Below are positions 29,964 through 38,477 of a stretch of DNA of 64,000 bases, piece after piece; position 1 is the first letter of the stretch; the number at the start of each line of letters is the position of its first letter. A model generated the notes under the pieces. The model saw only the letters and a program-made list of their open reading frames with translations. It ran no database searches and was not told the origin of the DNA. The position numbers and the translations under genes are program-made. The stretch is taken from NCBI RefSeq assembly GCF_038039215.1, contig NZ_JBBPCL010000001.1, positions 930,001-994,000 of the forward strand. Reading direction: 5' to 3'. Origin of the DNA: Pseudonocardia sp. T1-2H (GTDB lineage Bacteria; Actinomycetota; Actinomycetes; Mycobacteriales; Pseudonocardiaceae).

Positions 29964-31012
29964 TCAGGAGCGGAAGGCGTGGCGTCCGGGTTCGGCGGGC
30001 TGCTCGTCGTGCGGGCGGGGGAGGGGGATCCGCCCCGTCACCTCCGCGGACTTCGGGCCCTCCGCGAAGAGGTCGACGGTCCCGGGCTCGCCCTCGTCCG
30101 CGGTCTCCTCGGCGACGGGGGCGGCGGCGGGCTCCTCGGCTGCGCCGGTGCCGGCGACGGGGACGGTGGGCGCGGGAACCGGGCCCGTGTCGGTGGAAGG
30201 GCCGGCGGCGGCCTCGCCCGGGGTGGGGTGGCCCGGGACGGCCCACACGGTGTCCTCGGCGGGGCCGACGGTGGCGGGGCGAGGCTCCGGGGAGCCTCCT
30301 CGGCCGGGGCGACCTCCGACGGCGCCGCGTCGGCGGCAGCGCCGCGGACCTCCGGGACGGCCTCGGCCGTGACGGCCTCGGCCTCGGCGGCGTCTCCTGG
30401 TCCGGTCGGGCGGCCGGGAGCCCCCGGCGTGGCGCTCTCTGCCTCCGCCGACCGCGGCACCGGCACCTGCTGTGCCAGCTGGATCTCGCTCTCGAGCTGG
30501 CGCAGCTCGCCCCCGAGCGCACTGTGCACCCGGGCCAGCTCGTCCCGCAGTCCGGTGCGCAGGGCGTGCAGGTCCCGCGTGCGGAGCGCGACGTCGTCGT
30601 CCAGCGCCCGCACGTCCTCCCGGGCCCGCTGCGCCGCCGCGCGCTCCCGTTCGGCGACCGCACCGGCCTCGCCCGCGGCCCGGTGCGCCTCCTCCAGCAG
30701 GGTGGCCGCCTCGTGCGCCGCGCGGGCGCGGATCTCGGCGGCCTCGCGCTCGGCCAGCCGGAGCACCCGCTCGGCCCGGACCCCGAAGGTCTCCTGGGCC
30801 GCGGGAACCGCGGCCGCGCGGGAGCGGTCCCGGGCGACCGCGAGCTCGTCGGCCGCTGCGGCGGCGTGCTGCTCGGCCATCCGGCGCGCGTTCTCCGCGG
30901 CGACGACGCGCCGGCGCAGCTCCTGGACGTGGGACTCGACCTGGGCACGGTCGTAGCCGCGGCGGACGACGTCGAAGCCGGGCTGGTCCTCGGGATCCAA
31001 TGGAGCGGTCAC
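29964..31012 (-). CDS. DivIVA-like coiled-coil protein, probably frameshifted
   Basis: The N-terminus (GTG at 31012) has the DivIVA signature [20 protein letters not shown], then a long coiled coil (residues about 40-175) rich in Glu, Arg and Ala. After EVAPAEEAP the frame breaks at a four-G run (30289-30292, plus strand); a coding-like tail in the next frame ([19 protein letters not shown] to the stop at 29964) continues it. One missing G in the run would restore a single protein of about 350 residues. Read without correction it ends at 30038 in Arg/Pro-rich nonsense. DivIVA relatives mark cell poles or septa; the exact role is unknown. Confidence 0.65.
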
Positions 31013-31100
31013 AACCGGTAGTTTCCCTGGTCGGATCGCGGGGGACCTCGCCGCGTCGGTGGGCGACCGGCTGCCTGCGGCCGGCGGTCGCCTCCGGAGA

Positions 31101-32291
31101 GTGACGAACATCGCGCGCTCGCGCCACCCGGTCACCGGGGCCCAGGTGGTGCGGGCCCGCTCGCTAGGGTCGTCTCCCATCAGCGCGATCACCCCACCTC
31201 CCGAGCCCGTCGACCGGTCCTGTGCCCGCACCCGCAGCTGGGTCGACGAGGCGGTGCGCCGCGTCGAGGCGGACGCCAACCGTTCCGCGGACACCCACCT
31301 GCACGTCTTCCCGCTCCCCGAGGACTGGGGTGTGGACGTCTACCTGAAGGACGAGTCCGTCCACCCGACCGGCAGCCTCAAGCACCGGCTGGCCCGCTCG
31401 CTCTTCCTCTACGCCCTGGTCAACGGCCACATCACGCCGACGACGACGGTCGTCGAGGCCAGCTCGGGCTCCACCGCGGTGTCCGAGGCGTACTTCGCGC
31501 GGCTCATCGGGGTGCCGTTCGTCGCGGTGATGCCGCGGGCCACCAGCCCGGAGAAGATCTCGCTCATCGAGCGGTACGGCGGGCGCTGCCACTTCGTCGA
31601 CACGGCACCCGAGATGTACTCCGAGGCGGAGCGGCTGGCGCGCGAGTCCGGGGGCCACTACCTCGACCAGTTCACCCACGCCGAGCGGGCGACGGACTGG
31701 CGGGGCAACAACAACATCGCCGAGTCGATCGTCGCGCAGCTGGCGCTGGAGCCGCATCCCGTCCCGGACTGGGTGGTGGTCGGGGCGGGGACCGGCGGGA
31801 CGTCGGCGACGATCGGCCGCTACCTGCGCTACCGGCGGATGCCGACCCGGCTCGCCGTCGTCGACCCCGAGGGCTCGGCGTTCTTCCCCGGCTGGGCGAG
31901 CGGCGCGCACGACTACCAGACCGGCCGCCCGTCGCGGATCGAGGGCATCGGACGGCCGCGAATGGAGCCGAGCTTCGTGCCGAGCGTGATCGACCTGATG
32001 ATCCCGGTCCCGGACGCCGCCAGCATCGCGGCGGCCCGGCACCTACGCGCCGTGACCGGCCGGTGGGCGGGTGGATCCACCGGGACGAACCTGTGGGGCG
32101 TCTGGCAGCTCGTCGCACGGATGCTGCGCGAGGGTCGGCGCGGCAGCGTCGTCACCCTGATCTGCGACGGCGGCGAGCGCTACCGGCACAGCTACTACGA
32201 CGACGCCTGGGTCGCGGCACAGGGCCTGGACCTGGCTCCGTGCACGGCCACGCTGGACCGGTTCCTGACCACCGGCGAGTGGGTCGGCTGA
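31101..32291 (+). CDS. PLP-dependent cysteine synthase-fold enzyme, Cds1 (Rv3684)-like
   Basis: About 396 residues. The PLP lysine is in [14 protein letters not shown], with [15 protein letters not shown] replacing the SGNTG loop and [21 protein letters not shown] binding the phosphate. The pattern fits the Cds1 branch of cysteine desulfhydrases, which release hydrogen sulfide and pyruvate from cysteine, more than biosynthetic CysK/CysM. The start is uncertain: GTG 31101 is used, but similarity to the family begins near [11 protein letters not shown] at about 31180. It is divergent from the DivIVA-like gene. Confidence 0.8.
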   Translation: MTNIARSRHPVTGAQVVRARSLGSSPISAITPPPEPVDRSCARTRSWVDEAVRRVEADANRSADTHLHVFPLPEDWGVDVYLKDESVHPTGSLKHRLARSLFLYALVNGHITPTTTVVEASSGSTAVSEAYFARLIGVPFVAVMPRATSPEKISLIERYGGRCHFVDTAPEMYSEAERLARESGGHYLDQFTHAERATDWRGNNNIAESIVAQLALEPHPVPDWVVVGAGTGGTSATIGRYLRYRRMPTRLAVVDPEGSAFFPGWASGAHDYQTGRPSRIEGIGRPRMEPSFVPSVIDLMIPVPDAASIAAARHLRAVTGRWAGGSTGTNLWGVWQLVARMLREGRRGSVVTLICDGGERYRHSYYDDAWVAAQGLDLAPCTATLDRFLTTGEWVG

Positions 32292-32379
32292 CCATCACCA
32301 TCGGGTCACCTTCGGCGGGTTCTGCGACCCTTGTCCGGGTCCGGATGGTGCACTGCCGGACATGATCGGAAGGGTTGCC

Positions 32380-33741
32380 GTGACCGAAGCGGCGGTACGG
32401 GCCGGGCGGTTCACCCGGCGCGGCTTCCTGCGCACCGCGGCGGCAGGCGCCGGGATCGTCCTGACGGGCAGCACCGACATGCTCCGCACGGCCCCGGCCG
32501 CCGTGCCCGGGTACGGGCCGCTGCTCCGGGACCCGAAGGGCGTCCTGGACCTGCCCGCCGGCTTCTCCTACCGTGTCGTCACCCAGGCCGGACGGACGAA
32601 GCTGGAGGCCGGCGGGCCGACCCCGCGCAACCACGACGGCACCGGCGCGTTCCCCCGTCCCGGCGGCGGCACCGTCCTGGTCAACAACCACGAGATCCGC
32701 GAGCCGGAGGGCACGAAGAACCAGGTCCCGCACCTCGAGGGCCTGGTCTACGACCCGGGTGCGGCCGGCGGCTGCACGGTGATCGAGACCGACGCCGTGG
32801 GGCGCCCCCTGCGGGAGTACGTCGGCATCGCGGGCACGTCGACGAACTGCGCGGGCGGCGTGACGCCGTGGAACACCTGGCTGACCGGCGAGGAGACCGA
32901 ACAGCGCGCGGGCGGCAAGGGCTACGAACGCGACCACGGCTACGTCTTCGAGGTCGACCCGTTCGATCCGGCGGCCAACCGGGACCCGGCGCCGATCCGG
33001 GCGCTGGGGCGCTACAGCCACGAGGCCTGCGCGGTGGACCCGCGGTCCGGGGAGATCTACCTCACCGAGGACGCGTCGGGCCCGAACGGCCTGCTCTACC
33101 GCTGGACCCCGCCCGCGGGCTTCCGTAGCGGGAAGGGCAGCCTGCGGGCGCTCGGCCCGTCGGCCGGGGTGCTGGCCGCGATGCGGTGCACGGACGCGTC
33201 CGGCAAGCACGTCGACGACCTGTCGAGGGCCACGGAGGTCGGCACCGAGTACGCGGTGGAGTGGGTGCCGATCGAGGACCGCGAGGCGCGGAAGCGGTCC
33301 ACGCGCAAGCAGCACGGGGACGACGACGTCACACGCGCCCACAAGCTCGAGGGCTGCTGGTGGGGCGGCAACGGCGTGCACGTCGTGTCCAGCTACGCCG
33401 GCGGGGAGAGCCCGAAGCGCCACGACGGGCAGGTCTGGTTCTACGACGCGGCCCGCTGCCGACTGACGCTCGACCTGCTGCTGCAGGCCGGCGAGGAGGA
33501 GTTCGACGGGCCGGACAACATCAGCGTCTCACCGTACGGCGGCGTGATCCTCGCGCAGGACGGCGACGGCGACAACGGCCTGTTCGGGGTGACGGCGGCC
33601 GGCGACCCCTTCCCGCTGGCCCGTGCCTCCGGCTCGGAGTTCACCGGGCCGGTCTTCTCCGCCGACGGCGCGGTGCTCTTCGCGAACATCCAGGAACCCG
33701 GGATCATGTTCGCGATCACCGGGCCCTGGCGGCAGAGCTGA
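32380..33741 (+). CDS. PhoX-like secreted protein (DUF839), Tat exported
   Basis: 453 residues with a twin-arginine signal FTRRGFLRTAAAGAG (Arg13-Arg14) and the PhoX/DUF839 propeller fold: PRNHDGTGAFPRPGGG, VNNHEIREPEGTKN, TWLTGEETEQ and CAVDPRSGEIYLTED, with acidic residues placed like the calcium/iron site of PhoX. PhoX proteins are extracellular phosphatases; activity here is not certain, since many DUF839 members are untested. The GTG at 32380 follows GGAAGGG; an ATG at 32362 is the alternative. Confidence 0.84.
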   Translation: MTEAAVRAGRFTRRGFLRTAAAGAGIVLTGSTDMLRTAPAAVPGYGPLLRDPKGVLDLPAGFSYRVVTQAGRTKLEAGGPTPRNHDGTGAFPRPGGGTVLVNNHEIREPEGTKNQVPHLEGLVYDPGAAGGCTVIETDAVGRPLREYVGIAGTSTNCAGGVTPWNTWLTGEETEQRAGGKGYERDHGYVFEVDPFDPAANRDPAPIRALGRYSHEACAVDPRSGEIYLTEDASGPNGLLYRWTPPAGFRSGKGSLRALGPSAGVLAAMRCTDASGKHVDDLSRATEVGTEYAVEWVPIEDREARKRSTRKQHGDDDVTRAHKLEGCWWGGNGVHVVSSYAGGESPKRHDGQVWFYDAARCRLTLDLLLQAGEEEFDGPDNISVSPYGGVILAQDGDGDNGLFGVTAAGDPFPLARASGSEFTGPVFSADGAVLFANIQEPGIMFAITGPWRQS

Positions 33742-33750
33742 CCGGGCCGC

Positions 33751-34146
33751 TCAGGCGGTAGGACGCAGCGCTTCGGGGACGCCGTCCGCCACGTCGAACA
33801 GGGCGAGCAGGCCGGTGGCCTCCAGCGCCCGGGTGACGATCCGGGACCCGCAGACCAGCCGGAGCAGGTGACCGCGGCGCTCGGCGTCGTCCTTCGCGGC
33901 GACCAGGACGGCCAGCCCGGCCGAACCCAGGAACGTGACCTGCGAGAGGTCCAGCACCACCAGGGGGACGGTGGGCAGGTGCTCGTCCAGCTCCCCGCGC
34001 AGCACCGGCGCGGTCAGCGTGTCGATCTCTCCGAGGACGTGCACGACCAGGGCGTCGTCGCCGTGACCGACCACCTCGAACCGCACGACCTCGCCGACGT
34101 CGCCGCCGGGGCTGTCCCCGGTTCCGACGGATGACTCACCGCTCAT
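33751..34146 (-). CDS. STAS-domain anti-sigma factor antagonist
   Basis: 131 residues, the third RsbV-type protein in the window. LVVHVLGEIDTLTAPVLRG, VVLDLSQVTFLGSAGLAVLV and LLALFDVADGVPEAL define the fold. GSAG stands at the phosphorylation site, with Ser in the RsbV position. It is convergent with the PhoX-like gene 10 bases away. Having three antagonists of similar length hints at several inputs to one or more anti-sigma kinases. Confidence 0.87.
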   Translation of the reverse strand: MSGESSVGTGDSPGGDVGEVVRFEVVGHGDDALVVHVLGEIDTLTAPVLRGELDEHLPTVPLVVLDLSQVTFLGSAGLAVLVAAKDDAERRGHLLRLVCGSRIVTRALEATGLLALFDVADGVPEALRPTA

Positions 34147-34345
34147 GCGCACCGTGCTCCTCGCGCCTTTCCCGACTTCTGGTGCGGACTGTCGTCTCAA
34201 CCGCCCGCCAACCCTACGGCCGCCGGTGATTCGGACACAACAAACCCCCTCGCGCGGCGTTTGAACGGGTGTGATGTAGGGCACCTACTGCTGACCGACC
34301 TGCCGGCGGCCGCGGTTGGACGCCCGCTCCGGTCGAGGAGGAACC

Positions 34346-34645
34346 GTGTACCGAAGGACGTCCCGCGCCGACGTGACGCGCATCGGCCAGGTGCTCGACG
34401 GGGTGGAGTTCCCGGCAGCCAAGTGGCAGCTCATCGCGCACGCCGACCACTACGGCGCCGACGCCGTGACCCGCGCCGAGCTGTGGGCGATGCCCGTCGC
34501 CGCCTACCCGGACCTGGTCTCGGTGCTGACGGCGATCGGCGTGCCGGCCCGCTCGGACCCGTCCCGCGCCGTCCCGCCACCCCCGGTGGCGTACCGGCGC
34601 CAACCGGAGTTGCAGGCCGCGGCGCAGGAGCGCCGCGAGCGCTGA
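34346..34645 (+). CDS. DUF2795 family protein
   Basis: 99 residues. The core VLDGVEFPAAKWQLIAHADHYGA and ELWAMPVAAYPDLVSVLTAI match DUF2795, a small helical domain of unknown function frequent in actinobacteria. The GTG at 34346 has GAGGAGGAA immediately ahead. The C-terminus is basic and proline rich. Confidence 0.8.
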   Translation: MYRRTSRADVTRIGQVLDGVEFPAAKWQLIAHADHYGADAVTRAELWAMPVAAYPDLVSVLTAIGVPARSDPSRAVPPPPVAYRRQPELQAAAQERRER

Positions 34646-34684
34646 GTCCGCGTTCCGGTCGGTGCCTCGTGCGATGCTCCGGGC

Positions 34685-35131
34685 ATGGGGCAGGAGGTCT
34701 TCTCGGTGCAGGTCGGGGTCCGCAGCTACGAGACGGACGCCAACGGGCACGTCAACCACGCCGTCTACCACCACTACGGCGAGCACGCCCGGATGGAGCA
34801 CCTCCGGGCCGCCGGCTGCTCGGCGCCGCTGCTGCTGGAGCGGGGCTGGACCGTGGTCATCCTCGAGACGCACGCCCGGTTCCTGTCCGAGCTGCTGCTC
34901 GGTGAGCAGGTGGACGTGAGTTCCAAGCTGCGGTTCGGCGAGGGCAAGTCCTTCGGGATGGAGCACGTGGTGCGGCGGCTCACGACCGCGGACGGGGAGG
35001 CCGCGGGCGGCACCGTCGCCTGCGAGATCAGCTGCCGGATGGGGGTGCTCGACACCACGGCCCGGCGCCTGGTGCCCGATCCGCGGGGAAAGCTGCTGTC
35101 GATTGCCACCCGACCCGAGCTCATCGGCTGA
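34685..35131 (+). CDS. Acyl-CoA thioesterase, single 4-HBT hot-dog domain
   Basis: 148 residues of the YbgC/4-hydroxybenzoyl-CoA thioesterase type: SYETDANGHVNHAVYHHYGEH near the start holds the catalytic Asp and the D-x-N-G-H-V-N pattern. It hydrolyses acyl-CoA thioesters; the substrate is unknown. It is 39 bases after the DUF2795 gene and may share its transcript. It is upstream of the operator and monooxygenase gene. Confidence 0.85.
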   Translation: MGQEVFSVQVGVRSYETDANGHVNHAVYHHYGEHARMEHLRAAGCSAPLLLERGWTVVILETHARFLSELLLGEQVDVSSKLRFGEGKSFGMEHVVRRLTTADGEAAGGTVACEISCRMGVLDTTARRLVPDPRGKLLSIATRPELIG

Positions 35132-35229
35132 CCGGGCGGTCCGCGGCGGGCGGCGGCGCGCGTTCGTCCGGTCCTCCTGGGCCGGGAGGCGGGGCCGCTC
35201 CGTACCGGCGGGTCGGCGCTGTCGGCCGT

Positions 35230-35254
35230 CCGACATCTCAAAGTGAGATGTCGG
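35230..35254. promoter_or_regulatory. Perfect 11-bp inverted repeat, core TCTCA-N3-TGAGA
   Basis: Arms 35230-35240 and 35244-35254 are exact complements around AAG, about 78 bases before the monooxygenase start. The same TCTCA-N3-TGAGA core recurs at 40594. Likely operator or enhancer site for the AcoR-like regulator. Confidence 0.65.
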
Positions 35255-35331
35255 AAGGCCGCTGCTGCCGGGCTCTGATGGTGACCGCACCCCGTCGACG
35301 AGGACGGGCCCCGATCCGAAGGACGGTCACC

Positions 35332-36552
35332 ATGACGGCAACGCAGGAGTCCCCGGCACCCACCGCGCCCGGGGACAGGCCCGGCGCGGAGACCCTGATC
35401 GCCCGGGCCGAGGCACTCGTCCCCGTGCTCCGCGAGCGCGCGGAGCGCTGCGAGGAGCTCCGCCGGATCCCCGAGGAGACCATGGCGGACCTCACCGAGG
35501 CCGGCCTGTTCGACCTCGTCGCCCCACCGAGCGTCGGCGGGTACGGCTACGGCATGCGCGAGTTCGGCACGATCACCCGGATCCTCGCGCAGGGCTGCGC
35601 GTCGACCGCGTGGGTCTACTCGTTCCTCGTGGTGCACAACGTCTCGCTCGTCCAGGACACCCCGCACCTGCTCGGCGGCAGGGCCTTCGCCCCCTGCGCG
35701 CTGTCGGCGGGTTTCCAGGCGACCCCCTCCGGCACCGCGACGAAGGTCGACGGCGGGTGGCGGCTGACCGGGAAGTGGCCCTTCGCCAGCGGGATCATGA
35801 ACTCCGACCACTCGCTGCTCATCACCACCGAGGACCGCGGCGACGGCAGCGAGCCCGCGCTGCTCGGCCTGGTCGTCGACGTCGCGGACGTGACGATCCA
35901 CGACGTCTGGTACATGTCCGGGATGAAGGGCACCGGGTCCAACACCTTCTCCTGCGAGGACCTGTTCGTCCCCGCGGACCGGCAGTGGACGGTCTTCGGG
36001 CAGGAACCGATCCGCCCGCTCGACCACGGCGAGTTCCGTCCGCTCGAGGGGTTCTCCATGATCCGGATGTTCGACGTCCTGCTCGCGGCGGTCGCCGTCG
36101 GCAGCGCCGAGGCGTGTCTCGCGGACTACAAGCAGCGAATCCTCACCCGGACCGTCGGATTCGGGCTCGGCCCGCAGCGCGAGCACCCCGAGGCCTGGGT
36201 GCGCTACGGCGACGCCGTCACCAGGACCCGGATCGCGCGCCTGGTCTGGGACGAGACCCACCGCGTCGTCACCGACCTCGCGGACCGGCAGGAGAAGGCG
36301 ACCCTCGAGCAGGCCGCGCTGCTGCGGATGGCGTCGCCACGGATCTGCGCGCTGGCCCGGGACGCGATCGAGACGATGCTCGACGGGGCCGGCTCGAGCG
36401 TCAACGAGCTGCGCAGCCCGTTCCAGCGCTACAAGCGGGACGTCGACACCCTCAAGAGCCACTCCTACCTGCACTGGGACGGCGCGGCCGTCACCGCCGG
36501 CGCCGCGCTGCTGGGCGTCACGGACACCCCGGACGGGTTGTTGCTGGTCTGA
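35332..36552 (+). CDS. Flavin-dependent monooxygenase, acyl-CoA-dehydrogenase fold (HsaA/group D type)
   Basis: 406 residues with the acyl-CoA dehydrogenase fold used by two-component flavin hydroxylases. The N-terminal helical domain (RIPEETMADLTEAGLFDLVAP) and VGGYGYGM, then GGWRLTGKWPFASGIMNSD in the beta domain and MKGTGSNTFSCEDLFVP are those of HsaA and related phenol or steroid-ring hydroxylases, which use reduced flavin from a partner. No reductase lies beside it; the LLM protein at 38478 or an unlinked reductase may serve. The palindrome upstream suggests control by the adjacent regulator. Confidence 0.85.
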   Translation: MTATQESPAPTAPGDRPGAETLIARAEALVPVLRERAERCEELRRIPEETMADLTEAGLFDLVAPPSVGGYGYGMREFGTITRILAQGCASTAWVYSFLVVHNVSLVQDTPHLLGGRAFAPCALSAGFQATPSGTATKVDGGWRLTGKWPFASGIMNSDHSLLITTEDRGDGSEPALLGLVVDVADVTIHDVWYMSGMKGTGSNTFSCEDLFVPADRQWTVFGQEPIRPLDHGEFRPLEGFSMIRMFDVLLAAVAVGSAEACLADYKQRILTRTVGFGLGPQREHPEAWVRYGDAVTRTRIARLVWDETHRVVTDLADRQEKATLEQAALLRMASPRICALARDAIETMLDGAGSSVNELRSPFQRYKRDVDTLKSHSYLHWDGAAVTAGAALLGVTDTPDGLLLV

Positions 36553-36561
36553 CCGACCGGT

Positions 36562-36599
36562 GGAGCGGCGAAGAGCGTTCTAACGCTCTTTGCCGCTCC
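36562..36599. terminator. 18-bp hairpin between converging monooxygenase and regulator genes
   Basis: Arms 36562-36579 and 36582-36599 pair with one G-U and a 2-base loop. The regulator's stop codon (36580-36582) falls in the loop, so its last codons form the right arm. Confidence 0.8.
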
Positions 36600-38364
36600 C
36601 AGGGGGTGTGATGGCGAAGCGGCGGACCTTGCGGTAGATCGTGGCCCGGGAGATCCCGAGGTCCGCGGCCGCACGGTCCTTGTTCCAGCCCGCCCTCTGC
36701 AGCGCCGCGACGATCGTGTCCCGCTCGGTGCTCTCCAGCAGGGCGAGCCGGGGCCGGTCCGGCGGGCTGCGGTAGCCCTCGGGCAGGTGGTGCGTCGAGA
36801 CGTCGAAGTGCATGCCGTTGACCAGCGCCGTCGCCAGCACCCGGCGCAGCTCGCGGACGTTCCCGGGCCAGGGGTGCGCCTTCAACGCCCCGAGCGCGGA
36901 CGCGGTGCAGCGCGGCCGGGTGCCGCCCTGGCTCAGCTCGTCCAGCAGCTCGTCGACGAGCACCGGCACGTCCTCGGCGCGGTCGCGCAGCGGTGGCACG
37001 GCGAGCGTCACCTCCGCGACGTCCAGCAGGTCGCCGCCGGGCGGGTCGACGCTGGTCAGCACGACCCGGGCCGGCGCGGCGCCGACGAGTGCGGCGACCG
37101 TCCCCGCGGCCTCCGGCGAGAGGGCCGTGACGCGGCGGAGCACCACGGTCGCCTGCGGGTCCTCGAGCGCGGTCCCGAGCTCGTCGAACCAGGCGTCGCC
37201 ACGGTGCGGCTGGGTCCGGCAGTCCAGGATCCGCGCCGGCCCGCTGCCGCCGCGGGCGGCGTGCAGCCGCGACGCGAGCCGGGCCTTGCCGACGCCGGGC
37301 TCGCCGTGGAGCAGCACCGGGCCGTCGAGCTGGGCGATCCGGTCCACCTGCCGGAGCACCTGCCGCCACGCACCGCTGCCGGTCGCCCGCCGGGCGCCGC
37401 CGGGGGAGACCGGCACCATCGTGACGATCACCCCGGCGGGCCGGGCCGCACCCGGGTCGACGGGCGTGCAGCGCGCCTGCACGGTGATCTCCCGGGTCAG
37501 GGTCAGCTCGCCGCTGACCTCCCGCCCGGACGCGATCGCCCCGCCCGCCCACTCCCACAGGAGGGCGTGGTCCGCGGGCTCGAACAGCTGCGCGGCCGCC
37601 GAGTTGGTGATCAGGAAGTCCTCGTTGAGCGAGGCCACGGCGACGTCGCGGCGCCGCCGCGTCCGCTCGACGAACTCCTCGAACAGCGCCCGTTCCCGCG
37701 CGGTCGCCTGCTCGCGCAGCCGCAGCTGAATCTCCCGGACGGCCTCGGTGAGCAACGGCAGGAGCAGCTCGTTGGTGTCCCGCGAGCCGCAGGTCAGGTC
37801 CAGGACGCCCTCGAGCCGGTTGCTCAGCGGGTCGACGATCGGCACCCCGACGCAGGTGAAGTCCTGCATCGCGTCCTGGTAGTGCTCGCCGCCGACGATG
37901 AGGGTCGGCCGCCGTTCCTCGACGACGGTGCCCAGGCCGTTGGTCCCGACGAGCTCCTCGCCCAGGCAGCAGCCCGGCGACGCGGAGATCCGGTCCAGCC
38001 CGGTGAACAGGGCCCGCTCACCCGCCCCCCGCCACAGGATCCAGGCCTTGCTGTCCGCGAGGACGACCGCGGTCGTCGTCCCGGAGAGCTGCCCGACGAG
38101 CCGGTCCAGCACCGGTTCCGCGGCCCGCAGCAGGCGCGGCGCGGCCGACCGGTCCGGGTCGAACCGACCGTCCGGAACCCGGGTCGGGTCCACCCCGGAG
38201 AGCAGGGACCGCCGCCACGACGCCGCGATCTCGGGCCGGACCAGCTCGGGGCCCGACCCGCCCGGGCCGGCGCCCGCGGAGAGGATCTCCTCGCGCGCCC
38301 GCTGGACGCGCTGTTGCGCCTCGGCGCTCCAGCGCGCCCCCACGAAGGGCACGGTCCGCCCCAT
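36580..38364 (-). CDS. AcoR-like regulator: GAF, degenerate AAA+, Fis-type HTH
   Basis: 594 residues. An N-terminal GAF-type sensor (about 75-215) contains SPGCCLGEELVGTNGLGTVV, typical of AcoR/DhaR regulators. A PAS-like linker follows, then an AAA+ domain (about 325-505) with Walker A GEPGVGKARLAS but no GAFTGA loop and a weak Walker B. The Fis-type helix-turn-helix is at the end (WNKDRAAADLGISRATIYRKVRR). Without GAFTGA it cannot contact sigma54, and actinobacteria generally lack sigma54, so it must act through another route. It probably controls the surrounding catabolic genes. Confidence 0.87.
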   Translation of the reverse strand: MGRTVPFVGARWSAEAQQRVQRAREEILSAGAGPGGSGPELVRPEIAASWRRSLLSGVDPTRVPDGRFDPDRSAAPRLLRAAEPVLDRLVGQLSGTTTAVVLADSKAWILWRGAGERALFTGLDRISASPGCCLGEELVGTNGLGTVVEERRPTLIVGGEHYQDAMQDFTCVGVPIVDPLSNRLEGVLDLTCGSRDTNELLLPLLTEAVREIQLRLREQATARERALFEEFVERTRRRRDVAVASLNEDFLITNSAAAQLFEPADHALLWEWAGGAIASGREVSGELTLTREITVQARCTPVDPGAARPAGVIVTMVPVSPGGARRATGSGAWRQVLRQVDRIAQLDGPVLLHGEPGVGKARLASRLHAARGGSGPARILDCRTQPHRGDAWFDELGTALEDPQATVVLRRVTALSPEAAGTVAALVGAAPARVVLTSVDPPGGDLLDVAEVTLAVPPLRDRAEDVPVLVDELLDELSQGGTRPRCTASALGALKAHPWPGNVRELRRVLATALVNGMHFDVSTHHLPEGYRSPPDRPRLALLESTERDTIVAALQRAGWNKDRAAADLGISRATIYRKVRRFAITPPGSGKER

Positions 38365-38403
38365 CCCGACCTCCTCGTCGGCAGGAACTGCTGCTCAACA
38401 GTG

Positions 38404-38445
38404 CCGAACGGTCGTCAGGTCCGGCAAGGCCCGACGACCGTTCGG
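38404..38445 (-). terminator. 13-bp hairpin after the LLM gene
   Basis: Arms 38404-38416 and 38433-38445 are perfect complements. It lies between the LLM stop and the regulator start on the same strand, and would end the LLM transcript. Confidence 0.6.
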
Positions 38446-38477
38446 TCCATCGTCGACCGTCGGCTGCTCCACCCGGT

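Noticed and set aside
31013..31100. A separate short gene between the DivIVA-like and Cds1-like genes
   Set aside because: The frames here are short, without start and ribosome site; the stretch is better explained as a divergent promoter.
32317..32340. SigF-like promoter before the PhoX-like gene (GGTTC-N14-GGGTC)
   Set aside because: The spacer and the last base depart from the consensus, and the region is rich in similar words.
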